Source of the DNA: Muribaculaceae bacterium
Lineage (GTDB): Bacteria > Bacteroidota > Bacteroidia > Bacteroidales > Muribaculaceae
Reading direction: 5' to 3'
NCBI GenBank assembly: GCA_009775125.1
Contig: VSPD01000040.1
Coordinates: 1-23,902 of the forward strand
Length of the DNA stretch: 23,902 bases
Shown: positions 23,813 to 23,902 of the stretch, in pieces
Numbering within the stretch: the stretch's first letter is position 1
How the letters are laid out: each line of letters opens with the position of its first letter
Notes under the pieces: generated by a model
The model's input: the letters and a program-made list of their open reading frames with translations, nothing else
What the model was told of the DNA's origin: nothing
Database searches by the model: none
Program-made: the position numbers and the translations under genes

Positions 23813-23902
23813 TGACTTGTGGTTTTTAAGTATATCGTAAAAATAAATTAATGTATTGATATGTTAAGCCGCAGGTCTACAGAAATTAATCATGTATCGT
23901 TT
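23813..23902 (-). other. Upstream region of the S8 protease gene
   Basis: This 90-nt AT-rich stretch lies upstream of the protease start and should hold its promoter and leader. I find no exact TAnnTTTG match on the minus strand and no clear hairpin, so no promoter is called. Confidence 0.3.

Overview
The window looks like a chromosomal segment from a Bacteroidales bacterium, most likely a gut Muribaculaceae-type organism. The reasons are: promoters with the Bacteroidetes TAnnTTTG -7 motif and no clear Shine-Dalgarno sequences; the cluster dnaN, DnaQ-like exonuclease, coaBC, DUF4835/PorD, recN; and a giant secreted protease ending in a type IX secretion (T9SS) C-terminal sorting domain. This assignment is inferred from family knowledge, since no database could be searched.

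Layout. Positions 1-561 hold no convincing gene; they are packed with palindromes that look like dispersed repeats. Positions 562-1936 (minus strand) carry two small AT-rich secreted proteins with overlapping reading frames: a PEGA-like protein followed by a LamG/concanavalin-like beta-sandwich protein. A divergent promoter region (1937-2111) leads to a plus-strand run: a CMP-sugar synthetase and a CBS-nucleotidyltransferase coupled by an ATGA overlap (a pair like PtmB/PtmE of the legionaminic acid pathway), obgE, and an exported M3 metallopeptidase (Dcp-like). After a terminator come a HAD phosphatase and a MmcQ/YjbR protein.

From 8393 onward everything reads on the minus strand. In transcription order the housekeeping block is dnaN (sliding clamp), a DnaQ-like 3'-5' exonuclease, coaBC (CoA synthesis), porD/DUF4835 (T9SS-associated) and recN (DNA repair). 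Spacers between its members are 1 nt, except around two repeat elements: a 27-bp perfect inverted repeat between the exonuclease and coaBC, and a heptanucleotide array plus a C9 tract between porD and recN. Upstream of dnaN is an AT-rich AAA+/DUF4143 ATPase whose promoter region carries an iteron-like repeat with an exact 33-nt period. The rest of the window (16076-23812) is one gene: a 2578-residue subtilisin-family protease with many Ig-like modules, two kinds of internally duplicated beta-domains and a T9SS sorting tail.

The genes link in three ways. DnaN, the exonuclease and RecN serve replication and repair. PorD and the protease are respectively a T9SS-associated protein and a probable T9SS cargo. 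The most unusual material is non-coding: heptamer arrays anchored on stop codons, the 33-nt iterons and the palindromic elements.
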